Of a stretch of 64,000 bases of DNA, positions 17,859 through 29,700 are shown one piece after another. Made by a program: the position numbers and the translations under genes. The notes under the pieces were generated by a model, which worked only from the letters and a program-made list of their open reading frames with translations, was not told the DNA's origin and searched no databases. The stretch spans positions 1,178,001 through 1,242,000 of the forward strand of contig JASGKF010000002.1 in assembly GCA_047600765.1 (NCBI GenBank), given 5' to 3'. The first letter of the stretch is position 1; every line of letters starts with the position of its first letter. This DNA comes from Viridibacterium sp047600765 (GTDB lineage Bacteria > Pseudomonadota > Gammaproteobacteria > Burkholderiales > Rhodocyclaceae).

Positions 17859-18569
17859 TTGTCAAACCGCCTGATCAAATATGGTCGTGCCTTGCTGACA
17901 GCCGCGTGGCCGCACGAATGCTTCGTTTGTGGCACGAGAACGCGGCATGGCGTGCTTTGCGAGCCGTGCGCCATGGACTTGCCGCGCCCGGGGGCTGCCT
18001 GTCCGGTGTGCGCAAATCCTTCGCCACACGGTCAGCGCTGCGGCAGCTGCCTCAAGCGCACACCGCAGTTTGACGCCTCGCGGGCCCTGTTCGAGTACCG
18101 CCACCCGGTACGCGAGATGGTGCTGGCGCTCAAGCATGGGCATGGCTTTGCACTGGCGGACTGGTTTTGCGATGCCGCGCAGCCAGTGCTGGACGGGCTG
18201 CAACCCGACCTGGTGGTCGCCATGCCCCTGCATACACGGCGTCTGGCCGAGCGGGGCTTCAACCCGGCCATACTGGTGGCGCGTGAGTTGAGTCGCCGCA
18301 AGGGTTGGCGGCTGGACATGCAGGGCGTGGTGCGCGACATCGACACGCCACACCAGGCTGGGCAGAAGCTCAAGCAGCGGCTACGCAATGTGCGCGGGGC
18401 GTTCCGCTGTACGACGCGGCTGGATGGCTTGCATGTCCTGCTGCTGGACGATGTGATGACCAGTGGCGCGACGCTCAATGAACTGGCCCGTACCGTGAAG
18501 CTGGCGGGGGCGGCGAAGGTCAGCAACCTGGTGCTGGCGCGGGCCGTGATGTCGGCGCATGGGCGCTGA
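17859..18569 (+). CDS. ComF family protein
   Basis: 236 residues starting at TTG 17859 with GGAAAG nine bases upstream. Two N-terminal zinc knuckle pairs (CFVCGTRTRHGVLCEPC and CPVCANPSPHGQRCGSC) precede a phosphoribosyltransferase-like domain with the PRPP-binding loop HVLLLDDVMTSGATLNELA near residue 195. ComF proteins assist handling of incoming single-stranded DNA in natural transformation; with pilBCD in the same window this fits a competence function. GntX-type use in gluconate metabolism is an alternative family name. trmL follows. Confidence 0.88.
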   Translation: MSNRLIKYGRALLTAAWPHECFVCGTRTRHGVLCEPCAMDLPRPGAACPVCANPSPHGQRCGSCLKRTPQFDASRALFEYRHPVREMVLALKHGHGFALADWFCDAAQPVLDGLQPDLVVAMPLHTRRLAERGFNPAILVARELSRRKGWRLDMQGVVRDIDTPHQAGQKLKQRLRNVRGAFRCTTRLDGLHVLLLDDVMTSGATLNELARTVKLAGAAKVSNLVLARAVMSAHGR

Positions 18570-18625
18570 CTGACGTAGCCGAGTGGCGTAGCATTCCGCA
18601 CCCGCGCCCCTGTTCCCGCTGCGTC

Positions 18626-19102
18626 ATGTTCCACATCATCCTGTTCCAGCCCGAGATCCCCCCAAACACGGGCAACATCATGCGTCTGTGTGCCAACACT
18701 GGCACCCGCCTGCATCTGATCAAGCCGCTGGGCTTCGAGCTGAGCGACAAGAACCTGACGCGTGCCGGCATGGACTACCGCGAGCGCATGGTGTTCACCG
18801 AGTACGACAGCTGGGAGGATTGCTGCGCGGCATTGCCCGGCCAGCGTCTGTTCATGCTGACCACGCATGCCAGCGTGTCGCATGTGCAGCCGGTGTATCA
18901 GCCGGGTGATGTATTCGTGTTTGGCCCGGAGTCGCGTGGCCTGCCGGTGGCGTTGCGTGAAAGCGTGCCGCCAGAGCAGCGCCTGCGTATTCCCATGCTG
19001 CCGGAGAGTCGCAGCCTCAACCTCGGCAACAGCGCGGCCGTGATGATTTACGAAGCCTGGCGTCAGCAAGGCTTCGCGGGAGCCGCAGGGCAGGGGGCCT
19101 GA
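18626..19102 (+). CDS. trmL: tRNA (cytidine(34)-2'-O)-methyltransferase
   Basis: 158 residues, the normal TrmL length. A SPOUT-fold enzyme that 2'-O-methylates the wobble base of tRNA-Leu isoacceptors. Signatures: QPEIPPNTGNIMRLCANTG near residue 10, VFGPESRGLP near 98, and IPMLPESRSLNLGNSAAVMI near 120, forming the knot that binds SAM. It lies 56 bases after comF on the same strand and converges on the diguanylate cyclase gene. Confidence 0.95.
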   Translation: MFHIILFQPEIPPNTGNIMRLCANTGTRLHLIKPLGFELSDKNLTRAGMDYRERMVFTEYDSWEDCCAALPGQRLFMLTTHASVSHVQPVYQPGDVFVFGPESRGLPVALRESVPPEQRLRIPMLPESRSLNLGNSAAVMIYEAWRQQGFAGAAGQGA

Positions 19103-19108
19103 GGGGCG

Positions 19109-20773
19109 TCAGCGCCCCATCTCGGTCTGCGCTTCGAGGCGCGCGACCTCTTTCTGCAGGTGGGCCTTGAGAGCCATCTGGCGTTCGGTGGGCTGCCCCG
19201 GCGCACGCGGATCTTCCGTCGCACCTGCTTTCTCTGCTTCTTCCAGACCGGCCAGTTCAGGCCGGAAAACCGCGCACTGGTTGCGGCCGTTGTGCTTGGA
19301 GTAGTACAGCGCCTGGTCGGCCTGCTCGATCAGTTGTGCCGGCGATTCGGGTGACAGGCTGAGGCCCGAGACGCCAAAGCTGGCGGTGATGAAAGGACGT
19401 CCTTCGAGCTGCAGCGTAAATCCGACTTCGGCCTCGACGGTTTCGCGCACACGTTCGGCGAACTGCAGGGCTTCATCCACGCTGGTGTTGGGCAGCGCGA
19501 TACAGAACTCCTCGCCACCGTAACGGCAGACCACATCGTTGTCGCCCACCGAGCGCAGGATGATGGAGGCGAACTTCTGGATCACCTTGTCACCAACCGG
19601 GTGGCCGTAGACGTCGTTGATGGACTTGAACTTGTCGATGTCGCACATCACGAAGGACAGCGGCATCATGCGTTGCTGGCTGCTCGTGAAGTGCTGTTCG
19701 AGGATGGGGAAGAAGGCGCGCCGGTTGAGGGCGCCGGTCATGGGGTCGGAACTGGCGAGGCGCTGCAGTTCAAGGTTGCGCACCTGCAGCTCTTCGCGCG
19801 AGTGGGTCAGCTCGGTCATCAGCAGCACCAGCTGGCGGTTGGCTTCGTCGAGCTCGGTCACGTCGGTGAAGGACACCATGCAGCCACGCACCATATCGCG
19901 CGCATCCACCACGGGCGAGCAGTTGCAGATGAGATGACGGATGCCTTCGTCGGTATGTGCTTCGAAGGCCTGGCCCTTGACCGGTGTCTTGTCGCGCATG
20001 CAGGTCTGCCAAGGCTGGATCGCATTGTCTTCCTCACCCGCCAGCCCCAGCCAGCTGAAGCTCTCCGGCAGCTTGCCGATGAGCACTGGATTGCGTTCCG
20101 AGAGGAAGCGTACAAAGGTGTCGTTGGCCATTACGATGCGGCCTTCGCGATCCAGCACCAGCACAGCGTCGGACAGTGCGTCGAAGGCCATCTGCACGCG
20201 CTCGGGCACGGCGGACGAGGGGTCCAGATGCTGGAAAGTCCGTCGCAGGTAGATGTAATACATGATGCCGGCGCTGAGACCGAACAGGACCACGAGGTGT
20301 ACGGCGGGCGATTGCAGGATTTGCGTCCACGACAGGCCGTCTACGGGTTTGAACACGAATTCGATCTGGCCCCAGCGCGCGCCCTTGGGGCCACTGGCTG
20401 TGCCCGGTGCAATCGGCACGATGAAGCGCGTGCGGCCAACCTCTTCGCTGCGCACGGTTGTCCAGCTGCTGAAGTGCTCGCTGGAGCTGGCAACCAGCTG
20501 GCCGCTGGACAGGCGTACGCCGACCGAGCGCAGCTCCGGCGAACGCTTGACGAGCTCGTTCACCACCGCAGGGATGTGGCGCAGATCATCCTGCATCAGC
20601 ATGGTGGCCAACTGCACCGATACGGATTCGGCGAGCTTCTGGCGTGTCTGGTAGGTGAGCTTTTCCTGGTTGGGAAAAACACCCAGTACGAGGTCCATGA
20701 ACAGCAGCAGCGTGACGGCTAGCGATAGCAGGCCGAAGGTGACGCGCAGCGAGGGGCTCAGGAGGTTTCTCAT
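19109..20773 (-). CDS. membrane diguanylate cyclase (PAS-GGDEF), last gene of the adhesin operon
   Basis: 554 residues. One transmembrane helix at 10-30, a periplasmic sensor of ~115 residues, a second helix near 155-175 (VHLVVLFGLSAGIMYYIYL), a PAS domain (~190-310, AFDALSDAVLVLDREGRIVM), a short coiled coil, then GGDEF (~345-500) with the active site RYGGEEF near residue 419. The GGEEF signature predicts an active c-di-GMP synthase. The RxxD inhibitory site is absent (GDND stands there). The start lies 3 bases after the giant adhesin stop, so the two are translationally coupled. Confidence 0.9.
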   Translation of the reverse strand: MRNLLSPSLRVTFGLLSLAVTLLLFMDLVLGVFPNQEKLTYQTRQKLAESVSVQLATMLMQDDLRHIPAVVNELVKRSPELRSVGVRLSSGQLVASSSEHFSSWTTVRSEEVGRTRFIVPIAPGTASGPKGARWGQIEFVFKPVDGLSWTQILQSPAVHLVVLFGLSAGIMYYIYLRRTFQHLDPSSAVPERVQMAFDALSDAVLVLDREGRIVMANDTFVRFLSERNPVLIGKLPESFSWLGLAGEEDNAIQPWQTCMRDKTPVKGQAFEAHTDEGIRHLICNCSPVVDARDMVRGCMVSFTDVTELDEANRQLVLLMTELTHSREELQVRNLELQRLASSDPMTGALNRRAFFPILEQHFTSSQQRMMPLSFVMCDIDKFKSINDVYGHPVGDKVIQKFASIILRSVGDNDVVCRYGGEEFCIALPNTSVDEALQFAERVRETVEAEVGFTLQLEGRPFITASFGVSGLSLSPESPAQLIEQADQALYYSKHNGRNQCAVFRPELAGLEEAEKAGATEDPRAPGQPTERQMALKAHLQKEVARLEAQTEMGR

Positions 20774-20776
20774 GTG

Positions 20777-23700
20777 TCAGTGATCGATTTCGGTCAGCAG
20801 TCTGGAGGGTGGCAGGTCCATCTTGCCCGGTGCGACATAGTTGTCGCCCTGTCCCTCGGGCAGCAGACTGTCGCTGCGTCCCTGGCGACGGCGGTCGCGC
20901 GCCAGCACCGGCAGCGGATCGACAGTGCGCCATGCTGGCAGCGAAGCCATCAGTGCCGCCAGCAGACCGGCCGAGCGGCCAGCCCACCACACGACACCTG
21001 CGCCGAGCAGCGCGCCGACGGCCTTGCCGGCCTGGCTGGGCGTCATCTCGAACAGGTGGTCGTCCGGCATCTGGTCGGCCGGGCGGATGTCGACCTGCAG
21101 TGAGATGTCTTCCAGTGACCCGTCATCATTGAGGCGGCTGGTTTGCAGGAAGGGAGTGCGCAGCATGTTGGCGGCTTCGGTGTTGCCGACCAGCAGGGTC
21201 TCCAGTTGTTGCGCCTCGAAAACCTGGTCGAGGTTGTCGCCGCTGGCCGTGCTGCTCGAAGGCATGCCACTGGTGCGATTCGTCGTGTCGGGTGTGTCGG
21301 TGCGGATGACGATCAGCGGCAAGTCGTCTTGCGGCTTCTTGAATTCGTCGTCGATACCGGGTGACGGTGCCGGCCCTGGCGTGGGCGTTGGTGTCGGCGT
21401 AGGGGTTGGCGTCGGAGCGGGCGTGGGTGTCGGTGTCGGCTCGGGTTCCGGCGTGGGAGTTGGCGTCGGTACGGGAGTCGGCGTTGGCGTGGGTGTCGGT
21501 GCTGCGCTGATGGTCAGCGTGCTGGAGCCTGAAGCCGTCGCGCTGCCGTCATTGGCCGTCATCACCAGGGTATCGGTACCGACGAAACTGCTGCCCGCTG
21601 TGTAGCTGAGGCTGCCCAGCGAACTGTTGATGTCGGCGGGCGTGCCGCTCAGTGTGATCGACGCGGTGCCGACTCCGCTTGCCATCGTGCTGCCGGCAGG
21701 GCTCAGCGTCAGGCTGCCCTGACTGACGGAAAGCGTGACGGTGAGGCTGGCCGAGTCTTCGTCGCCCACGCTGCCCCCGGTGACGCTGAGGGAGCTGCCC
21801 GAGATGCCACCGGTGGAGGCGGGGGCAGACAGGGTGGGCGGGTCGATGGCGTCGGTGACCGTGACCGTGAAAGCCTGGGTGCTGCTCTGCGTGCCGTCTG
21901 ATACCTGCAGGATCAGGTCGTAGACGTTGTCGTTGCCTGCATCGCCGGGCAGTTCGAAGTTGGGCCCGCTGTTGAACGTCAGCGCACCGGTGCTGCTGTT
22001 GATGTTGAACAGCGTCGCGTCGGCGCCACCGGCAATGCTCCAGAACGGGCCGCTGCCGCCATCTGCATCGCTGGCTGTTGCGGTGATGACCGCCGTGGTG
22101 TTCTCGGCCACGCTGGCCGAATTGGCGCTGGTGATTACCGGCGCTGTGTCATTTACGTCACTCAGGTTGATGGTGAAGGTCTGTGAAGACGTCGAGCCGT
22201 CGGCCGACGTCGCCAGCACCGTGATGTTGTGGGAGGCCGCGCCTTCGTAATCGAGCAGGCCGCCGTTGGCGACGGTGACGACGCCGGTGCTGCTGTTGAT
22301 GGCGAAGCGGCCACCGGCCGAATTGCTCAGCGACCAGGTGATGGTGTTGGTGGTGGCGTCGGCATCGCTGGCCGCGGCGGTGATGCCCACGGTCGTGCCG
22401 TTGGCCGCATTCTCGGTCACCGTGTTGGCGCTGGCATTGCTGTCGGTGACCGCGCCGACATCGAATTCATCGACATCAGTGACCGTCACCGCGAGGTTTT
22501 GCGAATCGGTGAAAGTGCCATCGGAGACCTGCACGATCACCTGGTAGATGTTGTCGCTGTCCGCATCGCTGGGGCTCTCGCGGTCGCGACCCGACAGGAA
22601 ACTCAGTGCGCCGGTGCTGCTGTTGATCGTGAACAGCGCAGCGTCCGCGCCACCGATGATGCTGTAGGTGGCTGTCGCGCCAGCATCGGGGTCGGCCGAG
22701 GTGACGGTCGTGACGGCGGTAGCGTTTTCGGCAACGCTGACACTTGCGCTGGCGCCACCACCATCGCTGGTGATTGCCGGTGCATTGTCATTGATGTTGC
22801 CGACGTTGATCGTGAAACTCTGCGAGCTCGTCGAACCGTCTGCCGAGGTCGCCAGCACCGTGATGTTGTGGCTCGTAGCGGCCTCGTAGTCGAGCAGCGA
22901 AGCGTTGGCGATGCTGACGACACCGGTGCTGCTGTTGATGCTGAAGCGGCCGCCCGCGTCGTTGCTGAGCGACCAGGTCACCGTGTTGTTCGTGGCATCG
23001 GCATCGCTGGCGCTGGCCGTGATGCCTGTCGCCGTGCCGTTGCTGGCGTTCTCGGCAACCAGGTTGGCGCTGGCATCGCTGTCGGTGATCGCGCCCACAT
23101 CGAACTCATCCACATCGTTGATGCTGATCGACAGGGCCTGCGAGTCCGTGTAGCTGCCATCCGACACCTGGATGACGACTTCGTAGACATGGTCGCTGTC
23201 AGCGTCCGTAGCCGCTTCGCGATTGGCTGGCGTGATGAAGCTCAGCACACCGGTGCTGGGGTTGATCGTGAACAGCGCCGCATCGGCACCACCGGCAATG
23301 CTCCAGGTGGCCGTGGCGCCGCTATCGGCATCAGTCGAGGTGGCGGTCGTCACAGTGGCGACGTTCTCGTTCATGCTCAGCGATGCGCTGGCGCCACCGC
23401 CGTTGCTGGTGATCACCGGGGCCGAGTCGTTGGCGTCCGTCACATTGATGACGAAGCTCTGGCTGCTGGTCGAACCGTCAGCCGATGTGGCGAGTACGGT
23501 GATGCTGTGACTGGTGGCGGCCTCGTAGTCGAGCAGGCTGCCATTGGCTACTGTCACTTGACCCGTGCTGCTGTTGATCGCGAAGCGTCCCCCCGCGTCG
23601 TTGCTCAGCGACCAGCTGATGGTGTTGGTGGTGCCGTCGGCGTCGCTGGCGGTGGCGGTGAGGCCGGTATAGGTGCCGTTGGCTGCGTTCTCGGAGACGG

Positions 23701-26700
23701 CGTTGGCCGCGGCATCGCTGTCGGTGACGGCGCCCACGTCGAACTCATCGACGTCGGTCAGGTTGATCGTGAAGCTCTGGTCGGTGAACGAGGTGTCGGC
23801 CGAGGTGGCGCGCACGGTGATCGAATGACTCGTGGCTGACTCGTAGTTGAGCAGGCTGCCATCGGCGACCGTCACGACGCCTGTGCTGCTGTTGATCGTG
23901 AAGCGACCGCCGGCATCATCGGTCAGTGAGTAGGTGATGGTGTTGCTGGTCGCATCGGCGTCAGAGGCCACCGCAGTGATGTGTACGACACTGCCGTTGG
24001 CGGTGTTCTCGGCAATGATGTTGGCCGCTGCATCGCTGTCGGTGACTGCGCCGACGTCAAACTCGTCAACGTCGTTCAGGTTGATCGTGAAACCCTGATC
24101 GGTGAAAGATGTGTCAGCCGATGTGGCGCGAACGGTGATGTTGTACGAGGTGGCGCTTTCGTAGTTCAGCAGGCTGCCATCGGCGACCGTGACGACGCCG
24201 GTGCTGCTGTTGATGGTGAAGCGACCGCCGGCATCATCGGTCAGCGAATAGGTGATGGTGTTGTTGGTGGCGTCGGCATCCGATGCGCTGGCCGTGATGC
24301 CGACCGCCGTGCCGTTGGCGGCATTCTCGGCCACGCTGTTGGCCGCGCCGTTGCTATCGGTGACGGCGCCGACATGGAATTCGTCAACGTCGTTGATGGT
24401 TACCGAGATGGCCTGCGTGTCGGTTTGCGAACCGTCGGAGACCTGCACGATCACTTCATAGACATTGTCGGTATCGGCATCGGTGGCCAACTCGCGATTG
24501 CGGCCCGCGATGAAGCTGAGTGCCCCGGTGTTGGCGTCGATGGTAAACAGTGCGGCATCGGCACCGCCGGCAATGCTGTAGGTCGGTGTGTCGCCGACGT
24601 CGGCATCGGTCGATGTCACGGTCGTCACGGCCGTTGTGTTCTCGTTGATGCTGACGGATGCGCTGGCGCCACCGCCATTGCTGGTGATGACCGGTGCGTT
24701 GTCGCTGGCGTTGCTGATGTTGATCGTGAAACTCTGCGATGCGCTCGAGCCATCGGCCGAAGTCGCCAGCACGGTGATGCTGTGGCTGGTATCGGTTTCG
24801 TAGTCGAGCAGGCTGGCGTCGGCCACCGTCACGACGCCCGTGCTGCTATTGATCGCGAAGCGGCCGCCGGCAGAATCACTCAGCGAGTACGTGATGGTGC
24901 TGTTGGTGGCATCGGCGTCCGACGCGCTGGCCGTAATGCCGACGGCCGTGCCATTCACGGTGAGTTCAGACACCGTGTTGGCGGCAGCGTCAACGTCGGT
25001 AACGGCGCCGACATCGAACTCGTCAACATCACCCAGGTTGATCGTGAAAGCCTGCGACGAGCTTGAACCATCCGCTGAGGTTGCCACGACCGTGATGCCG
25101 TAGCTCGCTGCAGCTTCGCGGTTGAGCAGGCTGCCATCGGCAACGGTTACCACACCGGTGCTGCTGTGGATCGCGAAGCGGCCACCGGCGTCGTCGCTGA
25201 GGCTGTAGGTGATGGTGTTGGTCGTGCCGTCCGCATCCGATGCCGAGGCTGTGATACCCACAGCCGTACCGTTGGCGGCGTTCTCGTTCACGGTGTTGGC
25301 CGCGCCATTGCTGTCCGTGATTGCCCCGACGTTGAATTCATCGACGTCGCTGAGGTTGATCGTGAAGCTCTGGCTGCTGGTCGAGCCATCGGCCGAGGTG
25401 GCCAGCACGGTGATGTTGTGGCTGGCTGAGGATTCGTAGTTGAGCAGCGTGCCGTCGGCTACCGTTACCACACCGGTGCTGCTGTTGATCGCGAAGCGGC
25501 CACCGGCCGAGTCGCTCAGCGAGTAAGTGATGGTGTTGGTCGTCGCATCGGCGTCCGTGGCCGATGCCGTGATGCCTACCGTGCTGCCATTGCTGGCGTT
25601 CTCGCTAACGGTGTTTGCCGCAGCATTGGCGTCCGTGACGGCCCCGACGTCGAATTCGTTGAACGTCGTCGATGGTGACCGAGATCGCCTGGGTATCGGT
25701 GTGGGAGCCATCCGAAACCTGCACCGTGACTTGGTAGATATTGTCGCCATCCGAGTCGGTCATGCTCTCCCGGTTGCGACCGGAGACAAAGCTCAGCACG
25801 CCGGTGCTGCTGTTGATCGTGAATAGTGCCGAGTCGGCACCACCGCTGATGCTGTAGGTCAGCGTATCGCCCACGTCGGCATCGGTTGCCGTGACCGTAG
25901 TGATAGCCGTCGTGTTCTCGTCGATACTGAGGCTGGCGCTCGCGCCGCCGCCATCGCTCGTGATGACGGGCATGCTGTCGTTGACGTTGCTGATGTTGAT
26001 CGTGAAGCTTTGCGACGAGCTGGAGCCATCGGCTGAGGTCGCCAGTACGGTGATGTTGTGGCTCGTCGCAGACTCGTAGTCGAGCAGGCTGCTGTCGGCC
26101 ACCGTAACGACGCCCGTACTGCTGTTGATTGCAAAGCGACCGCCCGCGTCATTGCTGAGGCTGTAGGTGATGGTGTTGGTGGTGGCGTCGGCGTCGGTGG
26201 CCGATGCTGTGACGCCGACGGTCGCGCCGTTGACGGCGTCTTCGGCGACCGTGTTGGCGGCGCCGTTGCTGTCTGTCACGGCACCGACGTCGAACTCGTC
26301 GACATCGTTGAGGTTGATCGTGAAGCTCTGGCTGCTGGTCGAACCATCCGCCGAGGTGGCGAGCACCGTGATGCTGTGGCTGGCAGCTGACTCGCGGTTG
26401 AGCAGGGTGCCGTCGGCCACCGTCACGACACCGGTGCTGCTGTTTATGGCGAAGCGGCCGCCAGCGTCATCGCTGAGGCTGTAGGTGATGGTGTTGTTGG
26501 TCGCGTCGGCGTCGGTGGCTGATGCCGTGATGCCGACCGCTGTGCCGTTGGCCGCGTTTTCGTTGACGGCATTGGTGGCGCCATTGCTGTCGGTGATGGC
26601 GCCGACGTCGAACTCATTGACGTCCGTCAGGTTGATCGTGAAGCTCTGGCTACTGGTCGAGCCATCGGCCGAGGTGGCCAGCACGGTGATGTTGTGACTG

Positions 26701-29700
26701 GTCGCCGATTCGTAGTTGAGCAGGGTGCCGTCGGCGACGGTCACGACGCCGGTGCTGCTGTTGATCGCAAAGCGGCCACCGGCCGAGTTGCTCAGCGAGT
26801 ACGTGATGGTGTTGTTGGTCGCATCGGCATCGGTGGCCGATGCCGTGATGCCGACCGTTGTGCCGTTGGCGGCGTTCTCGGCGACGGAGTTGGCCGCGCC
26901 ATTACTATCGGTAACGGCACCGACGTCGAACTCGTCTACGTCGGTCAGGGCAATCGTGAAGGTGCGCGATGAGGTGAACAGGTCTGAACTGGTGGCGACC
27001 ACGGTGACGTTGTAGCTGGCGGCCGACTCCCGGTTGAGCAGGGTGCCGTCGGCAACGGTGATGATGCCGGTGTTGGCGTCGATGGCGAAGCGTCCGCCGG
27101 CATCGTCACTGAGTGAGTAGCTCACAGTATCGAGCACGTCGGGATCGGACGCGCTGGCCGTAATGCCGACGGCCGTGCCGTTGGCGGCGTTTTCGGCCAC
27201 CTGGTCGGCAGCGCCATTGGCGTCGGATATCGCGCCCACGCCGGCCTCACTCGCGTCAGTCACCGCGATGTTGAAGACCTGGGTCGAGAACGAACTGTCG
27301 CTGGATGTCGCGCGGACCGTGATGTTGTGGCTGGTGTCGGTTTCGTAGTCGAGCAGGCTGGCGTCAGCAACCGTCACCACGCCCGTGCTGCTGTTGATCG
27401 TGAAGCGGCCGCCTGCGTTGTCGTCGAGACTGTAGGTGATGGTGTTGGTCGTCGCATCGGCATCCGACGCGGAGGCTGTGATGCCTACAGCTGCGCCGTT
27501 CGAGGTGTTCTCGGAGATGGTGTTTGCAGAGCCATCACTGTCCGTGACGGCGCCGACATCGAACTCGTCAACGTCGTTGACGTTGATGGTGAAGCTCTGG
27601 CTGCTGGTCGAACCGTCGGCCGAGGTGGCCAGCACGGTGATGCTGTGGCTGCTGGCGGCTTCGCGGTTGAGCAGGGTGCCGTCAGCAACGGTGACAACGC
27701 CCGTGCTGCTGTTGATCGCGAAGCGGCCGCCTGCGCTGTCGCTGAGAGAGTAGGTGATCGTATTGAGGCTGCCGTCGGCATCCGAGGCGCTGGCCGTGAT
27801 GCCGACCGTCGTGCCGTTGGCTGCGTTCTCGTTCACGGCGTTGGTCGCGCCGTTGCTGTCGGTGACCGGGCCGACGTTGAACTCGTCCTGGTCTGACAGG
27901 TTGATCGTGAAGCTTTGCGACGAGGTCGAGCCGTCAGCCGAGGTGGCGAGAACCGTGATGTTGTGGCTGGTCGCCGATTCGTAGTTGAGCAGGGTGCCGT
28001 CGGCCACGGTCACGACCCCGGTGCTGCTGTTGATGGCGAAGCGGCCACCGGCCGAATTGCTCAGCGAGTAGGTGATGGCGTTGTTGGTGGCATCAGCATC
28101 GCTGGCTGTGGCGGTGATGCCCACCGTGCTGCCGTTGGCCGCATTTTCGGCCACCGTGTTGGCGCTGGCGTTGCTGTCGGTGACCGCGCCGACGTCGAAT
28201 TCGTCAACGTCGGTCAGGTTGATCGTGAAGCTCTGCGACGAGGTCGAGCCGTCAGCCGAGGTAGCGAGGACCGTGATGTTGTGGCTGGTCGCCGATTCGT
28301 AGTTGAGCAAGGTGCCGTCGGCAACGGTCACGACGCCGGTACTGCTGTTGATCGCGAAGCGGCCACCGGCCGAATTGCTCAGCGAGTAAGTGATGGCGTT
28401 GTTGGTGGCGTCGGCATCGCTGGCCGTGGCGGTAATGCCCACTGTGCTGCCGTTGGCCGCATTCTCGGCCACCGTGTTGGCGCTGGCGTTGCTGTCGGTG
28501 ACCGCGCCGACATCGAACTCATCGACGTCGGTCAGGTTGATCGTGAAGCTCTGCGACGAGGTCGAGCCGTCGGCCGAGGTAGCGAGGACCGTGATGTTGT
28601 GGCTGGTCGCCGATTCGTAGTTGAGCAAGGTGCCGTCGGCAACGGTCACGACGCCGGTACTACTGTTGATCGCGAAGCGCCCACCGGCCGAATTGCTCAG
28701 CGAGTAGGTGATGGTGTTGGTGGTCGCGTCGGCATCGGTGGCCGATGCGGTGATGCCGACCGTACTGCCGTTGGCGGCGTTCTCGGCGACGCTATTGGCG
28801 CTGGCATTGCTGTCGGTGACGGCGCCGACATCGAACTCGTCTACGTCGGTAATCGTTACCGAGATGGCTTGCGTGTCGGTGAAGCTACCGTCAGACACCT
28901 GCACCGTCACTTCGTAGATGTGGTCCGAATTGGCGTCGGTGGCGGATTCGCGATTGCGTGCCGAGCTGAAGCTCAGGGCCCCGGTGCTGCTGTTGATCGT
29001 GAACAGGGCCGAGTCGGCACCGCCGCTGATCGAGTAGGTCAGCGTCTGCGCAGGCAGGTCGGCGTCGGTCGCGGTCACCGTGGTGACGGCCGTGGTGTTC
29101 TCGGCTATCGACACCGATGCCGTGGCGCCGCCGCCGTTGCTGGTGATGACCGGTGTGTTGTCATTGACGGCCGTGACGCTGACCGAGATGGCCTGCGTGT
29201 CGGTCAGCGAGCCATCGGACACCTGCACTGTGACTTCGTAGATGTTGTCGCCGTTGGCATCGGCGGCCGATTCGTAGTTGCGGGCCGAGGCGAAGCTCAG
29301 TGCGCCCGTGCTGCTGTTGATCGTGAAGAAGGCAGAGTCGGCGCCACCACTGATCGTGTAGGTGAGTGTGGTGCTGGCATCGACGTCGGTGGCGGTGACC
29401 GTGGTGACCGAGGTTGTGTTCTCCGCCACGTTGACGCTGGCCGTGGCGCCGCCACCGTTGCTGGTGATGACTGGCGCTTCGTTGGTGTTGGTGACGGTGA
29501 CCGATATGGCTTGCGTGTCGGTCGAACGAGCCGTCCGAGACCTGCACCGTGACTTCGTAGAACGTTGTCCGCGTTGGCGTCGGCCGGCGACTCGAAGTTG
29601 CGTGCCGAGTTGAAGGTCAGCGCGCCGGTGCTGCTGTTGATCGAGAAAAGCGCGGCGTCCGCACCGCCGCTGATCGAGTAGGTCTGTGTGGCACCGGCGT

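Noticed and set aside
21364..21506. Pro-Thr DNA repeat as an origin or integration site
   Set aside because: It is fully explained as a coding linker and lacks iteron or att features.
22229..23839. Long plus-strand open frames opposite the repeats
   Set aside because: They mirror the high-GC repeat of the giant gene on the other strand, give repetitive Gly/Val/Ala/Asp-rich products without a domain, and have no start signals.
27900..28850. CRISPR-like array
   Set aside because: Repeats are 318 bp, coding and contiguous with no short unique spacers.
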